Source of the DNA: Dactylorhiza incarnata
Taxonomy: Eukaryota; Streptophyta; Magnoliopsida; Asparagales; Orchidaceae
Assembly (NCBI GenBank): GCA_033032865.1
Contig: JAWHQI010000004.1
Coordinates: forward strand, 20,194,001 to 20,258,000
Reading direction: 5' to 3'
DNA: 64,000 nt
Below the pieces are notes generated by a model. The model did no database searches. It was not told the origin of the DNA and saw nothing but the letters and a program-made list of their open reading frames with translations. Of the stretch, positions 44,600-55,481 are shown one piece after another (the stretch's first letter is position 1; the number at the start of each line of letters is the position of its first letter). Position numbers and translations under genes: made by a program.

Positions 44600-44861
44600 G
44601 TAGCACTGTTTGCCGGGTTCCCAGCGACACTCGTCGAATATGCAGGGTTGGACATTTCTTTCCGAGCGTGAGCCACGCTCGAAAAGAGCGGGTATTGTGT
44701 ACAACCCCGATATTCGTCGAGTACCCTCAAGGGGGGCGAGAAGAGGAGGGGCGAGCCCCCCACTCGCCCCCGCACCCAAGTAGGGGGCGAGCTCCTCCCG
44801 CCCCCACGCTCAGTAAGGATGCAGGACCTCACCAGGAGGGATGTCTAAATGCACCCCAACG
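44600..44861 (+). other. Unique sequence between the two minisatellites
   Basis: Non-repetitive DNA with a short inverted repeat (CGAGCGTGAGCCACGCTCG) near 44660-44680. No gene seen. Confidence 0.5.
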
Positions 44862-46305
44862 TGGGGGCGAGCCTGGGAGGGCCGGGAGGCCTCCAGCTCG
44901 CCCAGAGTCTTGTGGGGGCGAGCTGGGAGGGCCGGGAGGCCTCCGGCTCGCCCAGAACCTTGTGGGGGCGATCTGGGAGGGCCGGGAGGCCTCCGGCTCG
45001 CCCAGAGACTTGTGGGGGCGAGCTGGGAGGGCCGGGAGGCCTCCGGCTCGCCCATAGTCTTGTGGGGGCGAGCTGGGAGGGCCGGGAGGCCTCCGGCTCG
45101 CCCGGAACCTTGTGGGGGCGAGCTGGGAGGGCCGGGAGGCCTCCGGCTCGCCCAGAGACTTGTGGGGGCGAGCTGGGAGGGCCGGGAGGCCTCCGGCTCG
45201 CCCATAGTCTTGTGGGGGCGAGCTGGGAGGGCCGGGAGGCCTCCGGCTCGCCCAGAACCTTGTGGGGGCAAGCTGGGAGGGCCGGGAGGCCTCCGGCTCG
45301 CCCAGAGACTTGTGGGGGCGAGCTGGGAGGGCTGGGAGGCCTCCGGCTCGCCCAGAACCTTGTGGGGGCGAGCTGGGAGGGCCGGGAGGCCTCCGGCTCG
45401 CCCAGAGACTTGTGGGGGCGAGCTGGGAGGGCCGGGAGGCCTCCGGCTCGCCCAGAGACTTGTGGGGGCGAGCTGGGAGGGCCGGGAGGCCTCCGGCTCG
45501 CCCAGAACCTTGTGGGGGCGAGCTGGGAGGGCCGGGAGGCCTCCGGCTCGCCGAGAGACTTGTGGGGGCGAGCTGGGAGGGCCGGGAGGCCTCCGGCTCG
45601 CCCAGAACCTTGTGGGGGCGAGCTGGGAGAGTCGGGAGGCCTCCGGCTCGCCCAGAGACTTGTGGGGGCGAGCTGGGAGGGTCGGGAGGCCTCCGGCTCG
45701 CCCAGAGCCTTGTGGGGGCGAGCTGGGAGGGCCGGGAGGCCTCCGACTCGCCCAGAGCCTTGTGGGGGCGAGCTGGGAGGGCCGGGAGGCCTCCGACTCG
45801 CCCAGAGCCTTGTGGGGGCGAGCTGGGAGGGCCGGGAGGCCTCCGGCTCGCCCAGAGACTTGTGGGGGCGAGCTGGGAGGGCCGGGAGGCCTCCGGCGCG
45901 CCCAGAGCCTTGTGGGGGCGAGCTGGGAGGGCCGGGAGGCCTCCGACTCGCCCAGAGCCTTGTGGGGGCGAGCTGGGAGGGCCGGGAGGCCTCCGACTCG
46001 CCCAGAGCCTTGTGGGGTCGAGCTGGGAGGGCCGGGAGGCCTCCGGCTCGCCCAGAGACTTGTGGGGGCGAGCTGGGAGGGTCGGGAGGCCTCCGGCTCG
46101 CCCAGAGCCTTGTGGGGGCGAGCTGGGAGGGCCGGGAGGCCTCCGGCTCGCCCAGAGCCTTGTGGGGGCGAGCTGGGAGGGCCGGGAGGCCTCCGGCTCG
46201 CCCAGAGCCTTGTGGGGGCGAGCTGGGAGGGCCGGGAGGCCTCCGGCTCGCCCGGAACCTTGTGGGGGCGAGCCGGGGAGGTCCGGGAGGCCTCCGGCTC
46301 GCCCA
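44862..46305 (+). repeat. 50-bp GC-rich fold-back minisatellite, about 29 units
   Basis: Unit: TGTGGGGGCGAGCTGGGAGG then GCCGGGAGGCCTCCGGCTCG then CCCAGAGACT, period exactly 50 bp, highly homogeneous. Each unit contains inverted arms GGGCGAGC and GCTCGCCC around the palindrome GGAGGCCTCC. Variants (GAGACT, GAACCT, GAGCCT, TAGTCT) are interspersed. The unit has no stop codon in at least five frames, so long ORFs on both strands are automatic and not evidence of a protein. Confidence 0.95.
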
Positions 46306-46492
46306 ACTCCAAGCCGGGTAGGCGGTCTGCGTTTAGCGCCCAAGAGTAGCGGGATTTGGCTATTCGCAGTCCAGTTTTGGTTATTCGCAGTCCAAGAGCA
46401 GCGGGATTTGGCTATCTGCAGCCCAGTTCAAGGGTATTTTGGTAATCTGGCAGACCAGTTTTTGGATATTTGCAGCCCAACTTCAGAAATCC

Positions 46493-46500
46493 TATAAATA
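46493..46500 (+). promoter_or_regulatory. TATA box of the LTR-like segment
   Basis: TATAAATA in CCTATAAATAGGACC, about 190 bp after the 50-bp array and just before a CT-rich tract. Confidence 0.55.
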
Positions 46501-46821
46501 GGACCAAGGGGCACCATTTGGAGGGGATCTCATTCTAGGCTAGCTCTCTCCCTCTCTCTCTCCCTCCCCAAGTCTCTCTAGGGGGTGAGGAGAGCCTCCA
46601 GTGGTGCCCAAGCTTAGTAGTGGCTTGGGAGGGGAAGTTCCTAGGGAACTTCCGGGTATGTGGCGGGACCACCCCACTAAGCCCTTGGTCCGGTTCCTAG
46701 TTCCTCAACCTTCATCCTAGAGCTCTCCCTTGGGGGGAGTAAGTGTTGGTCGCCCCTCAGCTAGCTGAGGGCCCCGAACTCCACAGAGACCAAGTCTTGT
46801 TCGCAAGTCTCGGTTTCAACA

Positions 46822-47844
46822 CCAGAAACATCTAACTCAATAAAAGATAGATAAGTCCGCTCGGTTAGAATGTAACTCGGGCAATCATATAATTAGCTCC
46901 AGAAATATCCAAACTTATATTCAATCAGACCACTCGGTTTGAAAATTCAGACCGTCCGGTCTTAATATCACAACTAGGGTAGACGAACACCTGCACCTAT
47001 TTTGATTATATTTTCCTCGAATGGTTTGGACAAGAAACCACAAGAGGTGAATGCCTTCCTGTAGGAAAAAATGACTAATCTACAGGCTCAGATGACCAAA
47101 TGGGCAGGTGGGCCTTGGCGGCGAACATTGCTTTCCTCAAGTGGTCAAAAGAGCTGTAGGGAAAAAAGAAAAAATATGTACAGACTCAGATGACCAAGTG
47201 GGCAGGTGGGCCTCGGCGGCGAACATTGCTTTCCTCAAGTGGTCATAAGAGCTGTAAGCGACTCATCTGCTCTCTTGCCTAGGGTTACAAGCCGAGTTGA
47301 TCAAATGGGCAGGTGGGCCTCGGCGGCGAACATTGCTTTCCTCAGAGAGATCAACTCAGTTGTGGGCCCAACTAGGCTCCGTTTCGAGAGTTCCTAAGAG
47401 TATTCGATGGTCACAGGCTATGATGATCAGTTGGGCAGGTGGGCCTCAGCGGCGAACATTGCTTTCCTCAGAAAGATCATCAAAGCTGTAACTATATCCC
47501 TTTCGGGGTACGATAGAGCTGACAATCACCAAGACCTCCCTTGATGCAGGGGTGTGTCAGATATCGACCGGGATCCAAAGTTCTGAAGACCACCGCAGCG
47601 GAATTGGCAAGCTACCACTACATGTGTGCGAAAACTCCCCGCATCACATGGTCTTGGTGGGTTTTACGCTATGACTACAATCCGAGGGGGTTCGAGCAGA
47701 ATTTGGCGATATCTCAGAGGTTTCGGGAGTGAGATACGTATATACATATATATTAATAATGCAGAGCACCATTTGGACAAGGAGAAGTGTCAGTATAGGG
47801 CCTTTCATTTAATATCAAGAAATGTAAAGAATGAAAGAGATATT
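46822..47844 (-). other. E3 noncoding region downstream of pol
   Basis: No gene. Contains the four hairpin cassettes (47092-47481) and one degenerate copy of the AGACCG minisatellite (about 46925-46965). Left of about 46922 it shows no clear match to E1 or E2. Confidence 0.75.
47092..47481 (-). repeat. Four hairpin cassettes of E3
   Basis: Units: 47092-47148 (ATGACC/GGTCAA, last pair lost), 47190-47246 (ATGACC/GGTCAT), 47294-47357 (GAGTTGATC/GATCAACTC) and 47422-47481 (GATGATC/GATCATC, perfect). Here unit 4 has the standard interior GGGCAGGTGGGCC...CGAACATTGC, showing that the interior and the stem type vary independently. Confidence 0.82.
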
Positions 47845-48897
47845 TCAAGGATAAAATCGTTTAAGATCGTCACCGCTCCAGGTGTGTGACATGTCTTCTC
47901 CTTCGCTGGTTTGGAGACGGTAGACCCCATTCTTTAATACCTCTTTGATAATAAAAGGCCCTGCCTAGTTGGGATTCAGCTTTCCAACATTACCAGATCT
48001 GGCCGCAGAATCTACCTTTTTTAACACCAAATCCCCAACTGCAAACTGCTTTACCCTGATATTTTTGTCAAAATATTTTTCCATTCTCCTCTTAACTTCT
48101 TCCTGCCTGATTGTTGCCTCGTCCTGAAGCTCTTCGATCAGATCCAGACTATACCTGATGGCCTCATCGTTGTATTCTACCCATGCTTCTCCTCCCTCTT
48201 TTGCATACACAACTCTTGGAGTGACCACCTCAAACTCTACAGGAACAACAGCCTCCGAGCCATGAGATAATTTGAATGGTGTCTCCCCTGTAGCTGAAGA
48301 TGGGTAGTGCGAAGAGTCCAAAAGATGGAGGGAAGTTGGTCTGCCCAATTTCCTTTTTGATTCAAAACTCTTTTCATCAGGAGTTGCTGAATTCGCCTTT
48401 TTGCAGCTTCTACTTGACCATTGGTCCTTGGATGATGTACTGAGGCGAACCGAAGATCTATTCCAACTTGATTGCAAAAATTTATCATCTCGGGATTATT
48501 GAACTGCGGTCCATTATCAGTGACAATTGCCAGCGGGATTCTGTTTCGGCAGACTAATTCTCCCCAGATGAAATTTTTGATAATTTGAGTAGTTGTTTTT
48601 GCCAATGCTTTTGCCTCAATCCACTTACTGAAGTAGTCAATCATTACTATTATAAAGCGGCGCTGGCCGCTAGCCATTGGAAAGGGTCCGACAAGATCCA
48701 TCCCCCAAACCGCGAAGGGCCAGGGTGCAGTTATTGACCTAAGCGATTGAGTGGGCAGATGTTGAAGAGGAGCACATTTCTGACATTGTACACAGCGCTT
48801 GGCAAATGCTTCAGCATCCTATCTCATAGTTGGCCAGAAATATCCTTGCCGCAGGATCCTTTTCTCTAAGGTTTTTGCCCCTGAATGACTACCGCAT
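47845..48897 (-). pseudogene. E3 integrase, part after the copia insertion
   Basis: Integrase from the zinc-binding half (CVQC) through the DDE core (WGMDLVGP, VTDNGPQF, NGQVEAA) to the C-terminal domain, stop at 47845-47847. A TAG near 48822 replaces Lys, one base is lost near 48303, and a TAG near 47966 replaces Trp. The copia target site CGCAT ends this part at 48893-48897. Confidence 0.9.
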
Positions 48898-50104
48898 TGT
48901 GAAATTTTTCGAATCTTTATGGAGCAAGCAGGAGCTAGTCAACTTAGAGATCAAAGCCAAAAACAACCAGAAACAAATGAAGGCAACAACGGATCTTTAT
49001 TGATAGCAGTACTTCAAAATTACAAGGCGAGGCATGCTTGACGAGACATGATTTCGTCAGCACAAACACAAAAGGAAAGATACAGGTTGAAGATAACTTG
49101 AGACCGCTCCAGACCGCGCGACCTCCCTGCGACTTCAACACACTGCCAGACCGCAGCGCCTTGCCGATCACAGCACACCACCAAACCGCTGCACAGACCG
49201 CTCCCTTCTTCCGATTTCCTGATTCTCCCGAACTCCAGCACCACAACTCCAAGCCGCAGACCGCTCGAACACTTTCAGAGGAAGAGGTGATCGCTGCCGC
49301 CCACACTATCCGCAGAAGCTGCACAAAAGAGTTCAATCAGAAGACCGCACGGTCAGAATAAACCAGACCGCAGGAAACAAGCAAACTCAGCTTACACTTG
49401 GTGTGTTCTTCTTGTTGCTACAGTGGCTCCCTATTTATAGGCGTGAGACCTAATCCAGTCACCACCCTATGAGATAGAGTCACCACCCATCAGACCGCGC
49501 GACCTTACCGGTCAACCCGCGCGATCACCGCAACCCTCCTGCTTCATTTTGGTGAGCGCCGACTTCACTCCAGACCGCGGGAGATCGCTACTCCCTTGGT
49601 CTGAACACGACTCCACACGGAGATCGCCAGACCGCCTAGAAGTCACCCACCACCTGTGTTCGCCTGAGACCGCAAACACAGTCAGCTCGCCCTCCTGGTC
49701 TCCTCCTGAGACCGCGAACTGAGACCGCGCGACTAAGAATGACTTAGTCCGCGAACTCCTTCAGAACCCTCTGGAAAGCCACTAGACTGGATTCAAGAGC
49801 CAACCCGTGCGGTCACGCCAGACCGGCACGTCCTTGAAGAGAACAACTTATCGCGCGGTCAGAGACAGACCGCGAGACTCTGAGGATGATCAGCCGTCAT
49901 GCGGTCACAGCCAGACCGCACGACCTCCTCCTCCAGCAGCCCTTGGACCAGACCAGCGGTCAACCCTGGAAGCCGCAGCTGACCAATAGAACAGATCGCT
50001 ATTGTCAGACCGCCAGACCGTGCGGTCACGCCAGACCGCCCGGTCTCTTCCCAGACCGCCCAGGTCCAAAAACCTCCTCCACTTCCACTTCAATAATTTC
50101 AACA
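48898..50104 (-). repeat. Nested copia 3' LTR
   Basis: 1207 bp, minus strand TGTTGAAATTATTG...TTTTTCACA. AATAAA signal (plus-strand TTTATT at 48996-49001), TATA box near 49432-49439. About 18 AGACCGC words, mostly upstream of the TATA box. Confidence 0.97.
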
Positions 50105-53074
50105 CTCCCCCTTGAAGTGGGAAGTGGAAACTAGCCCAAGTAGCTCCCTTAGCCGTGTGAACGGCCCCTTTGCCAGCGCCTTTGTGAAGATGTCTGGGAC
50201 ATTGTCCGCACTCCGCACATACTCGACCGAAAGAGATCCCTCCAGCACCTTCTCCCGTATGAAGTGATGCTCGATCTCAATATGTTTGGTCCTCGCGTGA
50301 CAAACTGGATTGGTTACCAGTTTGAGAGCACTCTCGTTGTCACCGCGTAGCAGAGTCGGCTCCCGAACCTCCTTGTGGACGTCTCCTACCAACCTCCTAA
50401 GCCAGATGGCTTCCTGAGCTGCCAAGGCCGAAGCCTTGTATTCTGCTTCCGTGGTAGAGACTGACACGGAATCTTGCTTCTTGCTGCACCATGATATAGC
50501 CGTAGGGCCCTCCATGAAGACGAATCCAGATGTCGACTTCCGATCATCCGAATCTCCCCCGTAATCAGCATCCATGTATCCATGCACTTTGAAGCCCGCA
50601 TCCCTCCTGTATAGGAGACCCATGTCTGAGGTCGCCTTGACATACTTCAGAATATTCTTGGCCGCTAGCAGATGAGGTACCCGTGGCTCCGCCATAAACC
50701 GACTCACCCTGCCCACTGCATATGCAATGTCCGGCCTCGTGATCGTCAGATAGATTAAGCTCCCAACCAGAGCTCGGAACACCAACGGATCTTGCATGAT
50801 CCTCCCCTCATCCTTCCGAAGCTTCATAGCCTTCTCCAGAGGTGTGGAAGTGCACTTCCCTTCCTTCATGCCGAACCGCTCCACGATCCGCTCCGCATAT
50901 CCAGCCTGGGAAACCAGCACTCCACCTTCCTTCCTCTGCACCTCAAGTCCAAGGAAATGGTGAAGCTCACCTAAGTCCTTCATCTCGAACCTGATAGACA
51001 GCTCGGCTCGAAGATGTGATACTTCCTCCTTCGAGTTCCCCGTCACGATCATATCGTCGACGTAAAGCAGCACGATGACTTGAAGCTCCCCGCTCTTCTT
51101 GACGAACAAGCTTAAGTCTGAGTCTGAAGCAACAAATCCACAGAATAGGAGATGTTCTGCGATCTTCCCGTACCACGCCCTCGGCGCTTGCTTCAACCCA
51201 TACAGGGCCTTCTTCAGCTTGCAGACATGCTCCGGAAAATCTTCAGACACAAAACCTGGTGGCTGGACCATGAAGATGTCCTTGTCAATCTCGCCGTACA
51301 AGAAAGCGTTCTTGACGTCGAGCTGCCAAATCTCCCATTCACTGAACGCCGCCAAGGCAATGATGAAGCGAACTGAAGTCATTTTTGCCACCGGACTGAA
51401 TGTCTCATCATAATCTTCACCGTATTGCTGCGAGAACCCCCGAGCTACAAGACGAGCCTTGTACCGCTCGATACTGCCGTCAGCTTTCTTCTTAAGCTTG
51501 TAGACCCACTTGCATGTCACAGGAGCGATGCCCTTAGGCTTGGGCACAAGAGACCAGGTCTCATTCTTCTCAAGAGCTGCCATCTCTTCTTGCATCGCAA
51601 CGTCCCACTCCTTCACGCCTTGGGCCTTCTCAAAGCTCGACGGCTCCCTCTCATCCAAGGGACCCGCGAAGAAACATGAGACGAAGCTCACTGCGTTTCC
51701 TCCTGTATAGCGATCAGGGGCGATGATCGCTCGCTTCGACCTCCTCAGCTCCTTCCCCTGAACCGCTTCATCTCCAGCTGCTTCTTCCCTAGCTCCCCTT
51801 CCAGACGTGCTAGGAGCATTGCTCCCCCTGCTCCCTGAACCAGAAGCCCCCGTCTCGGAACTAGAGGGAGATGGACCACCTGGTGACACAGGTAACTCCA
51901 CCTGAAGATTCTTCACAGCTTTCTCTGGCATCTCCACCCTGCTCTCTGGTAACTCCACATCAGAAGACCCCTTATAAGATGTCACCTCATCGAACACGAC
52001 GTCGCGAGATACAACAAATCTCCGCGTCTCCGGGTCCATGCACTTCCACCCTTTCTTCCGCTCATCGTATCCCACGAAGACTAGCTTCCTTGCTTTCGCA
52101 TCTAGCTTCGTCCGAAGAGCATCCGGGACATGCACGTAGCAGGTGGAGCCAAACACCCTAAGGTGTGCCACGCTTGGCTTCTCCTTGAACATCAACTCAT
52201 GCGGAGTTAACATGTTGATGGGGCTCAGAGGCATCCTGTTGATGACGTAGGCAGCACAAGACATTCCCTCCGCCCAGAAGGACTTTGGGATACTCTTGGC
52301 ATGCAGCCAACACTTGCAGGTCTCCGTCAGATGACGGATCTTCCGTTCTGCAACTCCGTTCTGTTGTGGAGTATGAGCACAAGTGAGCTCTCTCCGGATG
52401 CCCGCCTTCCTGCAAAAAGTAGAGAACTCACTGGAGGTGAACTCCCCTCCGTTGTCAGTCCTCAGCTTCTTCACCCGCAGTCCCAGCCGACCTTCCACGA
52501 GCTCCTTGAACTCCACAAACTTGGCAAACGCCTCCGCCTTCTCCTTCAGGAAATAAACCCAGACATATCTGGTGTAATCATCGATCAACACCAGCATATA
52601 TCTGCTGCCTCCTAGGCTTGGGGTAGCAGTAGGTCCCATCAAGTCACCGTGGATGCACTCCAACGGCACACTACTCCTTGTCTGCGACTTGTCAAACGGT
52701 AGTCGATGAGACTTGCCGAACTGACATCCTGCGCAAACATGACCTTCTCCGTAGGAGGATAGACTTGGCAGGCCCTTGACCAGACCTCTCACCGCCATTG
52801 CTTTCAGCTTGTCCATTCCTACGTGCCCCAACCTCTCATGCCATATCACGGCACCATCATTCATCTTCATTTTGTCGACGTAGGAACTTGTTGACAATGC
52901 AAACAAGTCCTTTGCCCGTCTCCCAACATGAACGACCTCCGCCTTAACATTCTCAAAGTTTCGTAGAAACTTCACTTCTATTGGGCCGAACAGAACGTGA
53001 TACCCAGCGTCTACAGCGTTGGTCACGGAGAAGAGGTTTTTCTTCATTCCGGGCACATGATAGACACTCTTCAA
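50099..53074 (-). CDS. copia pol: integrase, reverse transcriptase, RNase H
   Basis: 991 codons without a stop. Integrase zinc-binding HHCC at residues 79, 84, 114 and 117; DDE residues D144, D207 and E243 (HGDLMGP, RTDNGGEF, QNGVAERK). RT has LDVKNAF with D586 and the catalytic YVDD at 671-674. RNase H has DADYGG at 835-840, TEAEY at 875-879, GDNES at 911-915 and SADN near 955. The frame begins at a TTG that overlaps the gag-PR stop in the -1 frame, so it is not an independent start; a one-base loss or a frameshift site links the two. The last two codons and stop lie inside the 3' LTR, so the polypurine tract is also coding. Confidence 0.95.
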   Translation of the reverse strand: MKSVYHVPGMKKNLFSVTNAVDAGYHVLFGPIEVKFLRNFENVKAEVVHVGRRAKDLFALSTSSYVDKMKMNDGAVIWHERLGHVGMDKLKAMAVRGLVKGLPSLSSYGEGHVCAGCQFGKSHRLPFDKSQTRSSVPLECIHGDLMGPTATPSLGGSRYMLVLIDDYTRYVWVYFLKEKAEAFAKFVEFKELVEGRLGLRVKKLRTDNGGEFTSSEFSTFCRKAGIRRELTCAHTPQQNGVAERKIRHLTETCKCWLHAKSIPKSFWAEGMSCAAYVINRMPLSPINMLTPHELMFKEKPSVAHLRVFGSTCYVHVPDALRTKLDAKARKLVFVGYDERKKGWKCMDPETRRFVVSRDVVFDEVTSYKGSSDVELPESRVEMPEKAVKNLQVELPVSPGGPSPSSSETGASGSGSRGSNAPSTSGRGAREEAAGDEAVQGKELRRSKRAIIAPDRYTGGNAVSFVSCFFAGPLDEREPSSFEKAQGVKEWDVAMQEEMAALEKNETWSLVPKPKGIAPVTCKWVYKLKKKADGSIERYKARLVARGFSQQYGEDYDETFSPVAKMTSVRFIIALAAFSEWEIWQLDVKNAFLYGEIDKDIFMVQPPGFVSEDFPEHVCKLKKALYGLKQAPRAWYGKIAEHLLFCGFVASDSDLSLFVKKSGELQVIVLLYVDDMIVTGNSKEEVSHLRAELSIRFEMKDLGELHHFLGLEVQRKEGGVLVSQAGYAERIVERFGMKEGKCTSTPLEKAMKLRKDEGRIMQDPLVFRALVGSLIYLTITRPDIAYAVGRVSRFMAEPRVPHLLAAKNILKYVKATSDMGLLYRRDAGFKVHGYMDADYGGDSDDRKSTSGFVFMEGPTAISWCSKKQDSVSVSTTEAEYKASALAAQEAIWLRRLVGDVHKEVREPTLLRGDNESALKLVTNPVCHARTKHIEIEHHFIREKVLEGSLSVEYVRSADNVPDIFTKALAKGPFTRLRELLGLVSTSHFKGEC
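50105..50113 (-). promoter_or_regulatory. Polypurine tract of the nested copia
   Basis: AAGGGGGAG on the minus strand, directly before the TGTTGAAA start of the 3' LTR. Confidence 0.9.
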
Positions 53075-54192
53075 AGTAAGTGGCCCTCTATCACTGCCAA
53101 AGAAACAACCCCCACCTTCTCCACTGGATGTACAGTATTATCAGCAGTAATGATTGCATTGTTACCTGTATAGGGCTGTGCAGAAGAAAGCTTGGTCTCA
53201 TCTCCGGTGAGATGATGACCACACCCCGAGTCCACGATCCAATCCTCCAGATAGTTGATAGGAGCAGAAGCTCCAACAGAAGCCGAGAAGGCTCCTCCCC
53301 AACCTCCTTGAATATTCCTGGCCTCAGCTTCCTCCTTCTCCGCAGCATGCCCAGCTTGGGTAACAACCTTGCAGTCCTTCCTGATGTGGCCAAACTTGCC
53401 ACACTTGTAGCACTTCGGACCTTCACCCTTCTTCTTCCCGTCAGCCTTGGGAGCATACCCCCTTTCCTGCTGCCCAGAAGTTGAAGGCCCATAGCCACTT
53501 CCAGCGGTCTTCTTCTTCTTGTCCCACTTCTTCTTCTTCCCTAAGAAGAGAACTTCGCCATCTCCCCCAGCCACCGACACCCCCGCCATCTGCCTTGCCA
53601 AACTTTCTTGCGATGCAAGCAAGTTCTCCAGCTCCAACAGAGACGGCTGATTTGCCCATCCCTGCACCGACGTCACAAAGGCAACATATTCCTTCCGCAG
53701 GCCGCGGATGATGTGCCTCTTCAGCTTCGCCTCAGAGATAGGCTCATCAGGGTCCAATGCTGAGATTTCAGCACACAAGTTCTTCAACTTCAGAAAGAAG
53801 GTGGAGATAGAAAGATCACCCTGAGCCGACCTTGCCAGCTCATTCTCCAAGAACTGCAGCCTCGCCACATTCTTCTTGTTAAACAGCCCATCCAGGGCTC
53901 TCCAGATCTCCGCAGCTGAACCACACCCTAAGATGTGATCAAATAGGTCAGGTGAGATTGCCCTCTTCAAGGTGAACTCTGCCTTCGCATTCGTCCTCCT
54001 CCAAGTTCTCACCTCAGCCCCATTATCCCCTTCCGGGACAACTTCCTGCGTCTGATCTCCTCCAACAACTTCCCAGAGGTCCTCACCTACAAGATAGCTT
54101 TGCATACACGACTTCCACTTCTTGAAGTTGGTCGATGTAAGCACCTCAATCCCAAGACCCTTTGCAAATCCACCTTCCATTTGTTCTTCCAC
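53071..54192 (-). CDS. copia gag and protease
   Basis: 373 codons from ATG 54192 (MEEQMEGGFAKGLG), 77 nt after the 5' LTR. Residues about 15-200 are a copia-type gag domain (STNFKKWKSCMQSYLVGEDLW, IWRALDGLF). A CCHC zinc knuckle is at 261-274 (CYKCGKFGHIRKDC), and the aspartic protease active site DSG at 321-323 (WIVDSGCGHHLTG). The frame ends at TGA 53071-53073 inside the protease/integrase spacer. The continuing sequence is in the -1 frame, at a T-rich spot (CTTTGAAG). Forms the particle and matures the polyprotein. Confidence 0.93.
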   Translation of the reverse strand: MEEQMEGGFAKGLGIEVLTSTNFKKWKSCMQSYLVGEDLWEVVGGDQTQEVVPEGDNGAEVRTWRRTNAKAEFTLKRAISPDLFDHILGCGSAAEIWRALDGLFNKKNVARLQFLENELARSAQGDLSISTFFLKLKNLCAEISALDPDEPISEAKLKRHIIRGLRKEYVAFVTSVQGWANQPSLLELENLLASQESLARQMAGVSVAGGDGEVLFLGKKKKWDKKKKTAGSGYGPSTSGQQERGYAPKADGKKKGEGPKCYKCGKFGHIRKDCKVVTQAGHAAEKEEAEARNIQGGWGGAFSASVGASAPINYLEDWIVDSGCGHHLTGDETKLSSAQPYTGNNAIITADNTVHPVEKVGVVSLAVIEGHLL

Positions 54193-54258
54193 TGGTTCCT
54201 TTCTTCACAAAGGCGATGGCTACTCTAAGTTACTCACTGCTCAACCACTCCAACCTCC

Positions 54259-54269
54259 CTCTGATACCA
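54259..54269 (-). promoter_or_regulatory. Primer binding site, initiator Met tRNA
   Basis: TGGTATCAGAG on the minus strand abuts the 5' LTR. It is the usual complement of the 3' end of plant initiator tRNA-Met used by copia elements. Confidence 0.93.
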
Positions 54270-55476
54270 TGTGAAATTTTTCGAATCTTTATGGAGCAAG
54301 CAGGAGCTAGTCAACTTAGAGATCAAAGCCAAAAACAACCAGAAACAAATGAAGGCAACAACGGATCTTTATTGATAGCAGTACTTCAAAATTACAAGGC
54401 GAGGCATGCTTGACGAGACATGATTTCGTCAGCACAAACACAAAAGGAAAGATACAGGTTGAAGATAACTTGAGACCGCTCCAGACCGCGCGACCTCCCT
54501 GCGACTTCAACACACTACCAGACCGCAGCGCCTTGCCGATCACAGCACACCACCAAACCGCTGCACAGACCGCTCCCTTCTTCCGATTTCCTGATTCTCC
54601 CGAACTCCAGCACCACAACTCCAAGCCGCAGACCGCTCGAACACTTTCAGAGGAAGAGGTGATCGCTGCCGCCCACACTATCCGCAGAAGCTGCACAAAA
54701 GAGTTCAATCAGAAGACCGCACGGTCAGAATAAACCAGACCGCAGGAAACAAGCGAACTCAGCTTACACTTGGTGTGTTCTTCTTGTTGCTACAGTGGCT
54801 CCCTATTTATAGGCGTGAGACCTGATCCAGTCACCACCCTATGAGATAGAGTCACCACCCATCAGACCGCGCGACCTTACCGATCAACCCGCGCGATCAC
54901 CGCAACCCTCCTGCTTCATTTTGGTGAGCGCCGACTTCACTCCAGACCGCGGGAGATCGCTACTCCCTTGGTCTGAACACGACTCCACACGGAGATCGCC
55001 AGACCGCCTAGAAGTCACCCACCACCTGTGTTCGCCTGAGACCGCAAACACAGTCAGCTCGCCCTCCTGGTCTCCTCCTGAGACCGCGAACTGAGACCGC
55101 GCGACTAAGAATGACTTAGTCCGCGAACTCCTTCAGAACCCTCTGGAAAGCCACCAGACTGGATTCAAGAGCCAACCCGTGCGGTCACGCCAGACCGGCA
55201 CGTCCTTGAAGAGAACAACTTATCGCGCGGTCAGAGACAGACCGCGAGACTCTGAGGATGATCAGCCGTCATGCGGTCACAGCCAGACCGCACGACCTCC
55301 TCCTCCAGCAGCCCTTGGACCAGACCAGCGGTCAACCCTGGAAGCCGCAGCTGACCAATAGAACAGATCGCTATTGTCAGACCGCCAGACCGTGCGGTCA
55401 CGCCAGACCGCCCGGTCTCTTCCCAGACCGCCCAGGTCCAAAAACCTCCTCCACTTCCACTTCAATAATTTCAACA
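54270..55476 (-). repeat. Nested copia 5' LTR
   Basis: 1207 bp. TATA box on the minus strand at 54804-54811 (TATAAATA). About 18 AGACCGC words between 54480 and 55440 (plus-strand reading). Confidence 0.97.
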
Positions 55477-55481
55477 CGCAT

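Larger units (their letters stand above)
43968..46821 (+). mobile_element. Unassigned LTR-like segment with two minisatellites
   Basis: Lies between the cut aORF-B of E1' and the noncoding end of E3 and matches neither. It has a plus-strand TATAAATA at 46493-46500, a CT-rich leader (46540-46570) and an end GGTTTCAACA at about 46821, which would fit the 3' part of an LTR. There is no second copy in the window, the left end is not defined and I found no target duplication, so the call is tentative. Confidence 0.4.
48898..55476 (-). mobile_element. Young, nearly intact Ty1/copia element (6.58 kb)
   Basis: Two 1207-bp LTRs (48898-50104 and 54270-55476), target duplication CGCAT (48893-48897 and 55477-55481), Met-initiator primer site, polypurine tract and two long ORFs in gag-PR-IN-RT-RH order. 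Removing it restores the E3 integrase. The LTRs differ at five sites, all transitions and no indels: 49145/54517, 49383/54755, 49452/54824, 49511/54883 and 49783/55155 (0.41 percent by my count). I do not assign a copia lineage. Confidence 0.97.

Noticed and set aside
44810..46497. Five overlapping ORFs of 400-500 codons on both strands, Pro/Gly/Arg-rich
   Set aside because: They are forced by a 50-bp repeat with no stop codon in these frames. No start context, domain or non-repetitive sequence supports a protein.
51099..52615. Plus-strand ORFs of 60-104 codons across copia pol, and similar ORFs opposite gypsy gag-pol
   Set aside because: Shadows of the coding strand. No introns, promoter spacing or conservation of their own, unlike aORF-A and aORF-B.
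53072..53074. TTG as the true start of copia pol
   Set aside because: The position is where the -1 frame happens to open after a stop. The protease-integrase spacer continues through it, so a frame break is the better reading.
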